Notes under the pieces: model-generated
What the model was told of the DNA's origin: nothing
Seen by the model: the letters and a program-made list of their open reading frames with translations, nothing else
The model's database searches: none
Translations under genes and position numbers: made by a program
DNA from: Lewinellaceae bacterium
Lineage (GTDB): Bacteria > Bacteroidota > Bacteroidia > Chitinophagales > Saprospiraceae
Direction: 5' to 3'
Assembly (NCBI GenBank): GCA_020636075.1
Contig: JACJYO010000006.1
Location: forward strand, 310,001 to 374,000
DNA length: 64,000 bases
Part shown: in pieces, positions 63,357 through 64,000 of the stretch
How the letters are laid out: the number at the start of each line of letters is the position of its first letter
How positions within the stretch are numbered: the first letter of the stretch is position 1

Positions 63357-63401
63357 ATACCTTCCCGCGTTGTTCCATCGTTTATCCTAAAAAAACAAAC
63401 C

Positions 63402-64000
63402 ATGCCAATGAAAATTACGTGCTGCCTGGCCGTTTGGGGGCTGTTTTGACTTCCTCCATGGCTCAGGAATTGATGCCTTTGTCGGCAGGCTGTAATTATG
63501 CAGCTGCCAATCCTGCCAAGGAATTGTACACCTATGACGCTTCCGCCGAGGCCTTGCAGATCGTGGAGCGTATCATGCGGGTGAATGTGCTGCCGCAAAA
63601 TTTCGTCGTGCGCGCGGCCGATTGTGCCAATGCTGTGGCAACCACTGCGGATGGCCAGCGCTACATTTTGTACAGCACGGCCTTTCTCGAAAATTTTAAA
63701 AAGAAGCGAACACCCAATGGGCGGCCTACAGCGTGCTCGCCCACGAAGTGGGACATCACCTGAGCAACCACGACCTGACTGAAACCGACCCCGCATCCGC
63801 AAACGTTACGAACTGGAGGCCGACCGCTTCTCCGGAGGCATGCTGTACCGCATGGGCGCCACTCTGGAGGAGGCACAGGCGGGTATCAACACCTTTTCGC
63901 TGGAGGGGAAAGCAGTACCCACCCGGGCAAGCGCGCCCGACTGGAAGCGGTCGCAGTTGGTTGGAAACAAGCCGCGGAACTGGCTGCCGATGCAGAAATG
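63402..64000 (+). CDS. Secreted M48-like zinc metallopeptidase, 3' end outside window, apparent frameshifts
   Basis: The start ATG (MPMKITCCLAVWG) leads into a signal peptide ending SSMAQ after a shift at GGGGGCTGTTTTG (about 63445). The mature start is ELMPLSAGCNYAAANPAKEL. The frame changes at the A run near 63702, giving EANTQWAAYSVLAHEVGHHL. The zinc-binding HEVGHH occupies 63742-63759. After a C-run shift near 63790, the chain reads RKRYELEADRFSGGMLYRMG, whose ELEAD supplies the usual third zinc ligand. Another shift near 63915 gives HPGKRARLEAVAVGWKQAAE. The HExxH plus ExxAD pattern is that of M48-type peptidases. It probably acts outside the cytoplasm; substrate unknown. The window ends inside the gene. 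Confidence 0.75.

Noticed and set aside
63158..63401. 5' extension of the peptidase reading frame upstream of 63402
   Set aside because: The extension reads through the MITE-like repeat and gives low-complexity sequence; the ATG at 63402 with a hydrophobic leader is a better start.

Overview
The window looks like accessory surface-protein DNA from a member of the Bacteroidota, most likely a Saprospiraceae-type organism. Four large plus-strand genes encode secreted, repeat-rich proteins. Those whose 3' ends are complete finish in type IX secretion (T9SS) type A sorting domains (pattern NQPNPW..TQIGFYLP). They carry SprB-type repeats, HYR-like domains, PKD-like domains and parallel beta-helices, a mix typical of gliding or filamentous Bacteroidota. 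The taxonomic call is inferred from protein style; no rRNA or core gene is present.

Layout. 1-10164: 3' part of a giant beta-helix/PKD/HYR protein, open at the left edge. 10778-22276: an intact 3832-residue paralogue. Its last 6.3 kb, including the terminator, is nearly a copy of the same part of the first gene. 22539-55600: a 33 kb locus that reads best as one adhesin gene of about 11,000 codons. Its order is signal peptide, Gly-rich domain, SprB repeats, about 50 copies of an 80-residue HYR-like repeat, about 50 SprB-type units of 75 residues (21 nearly identical, about 29 diverged), two SdrD-B-like domains around a propeller-like domain, PKD domains and a T9SS signal. 55952-60312: a free-standing third version of the C-terminal module of the first two genes. 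60417-61447 (minus): family-4-type glycosyltransferase. 61784-63137 (minus): smaller T9SS-exported protein. 63402-64000: start of a secreted HEVGHH metallopeptidase cut by the right edge.

From about 22.8 kb onward nearly every gene is broken by single-base frameshifts, many of them at homopolymers, and reading across them restores paralogue-like protein. I read these as consensus errors in a long-read assembly and annotate whole genes as well as the open fragments. Three scrambled patches and an abrupt junction in the arrays also suggest imperfect assembly, so copy numbers are provisional. The first 22.3 kb shows no frameshift.

How the genes fit together (inference): the four plus-strand genes look like separately terminated units making T9SS-exported surface fibres or adhesins. 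The shared C-terminal module has a dockerin-like pair of calcium loops next to a cohesin-like domain, so the proteins might assemble with one another. Non-coding features include strong intrinsic terminators, a family of CGCGAACC-NNN-GGTTCGCG palindromes beside gene ends, a 35 bp palindrome and a 151-167 bp MITE-like inverted repeat.
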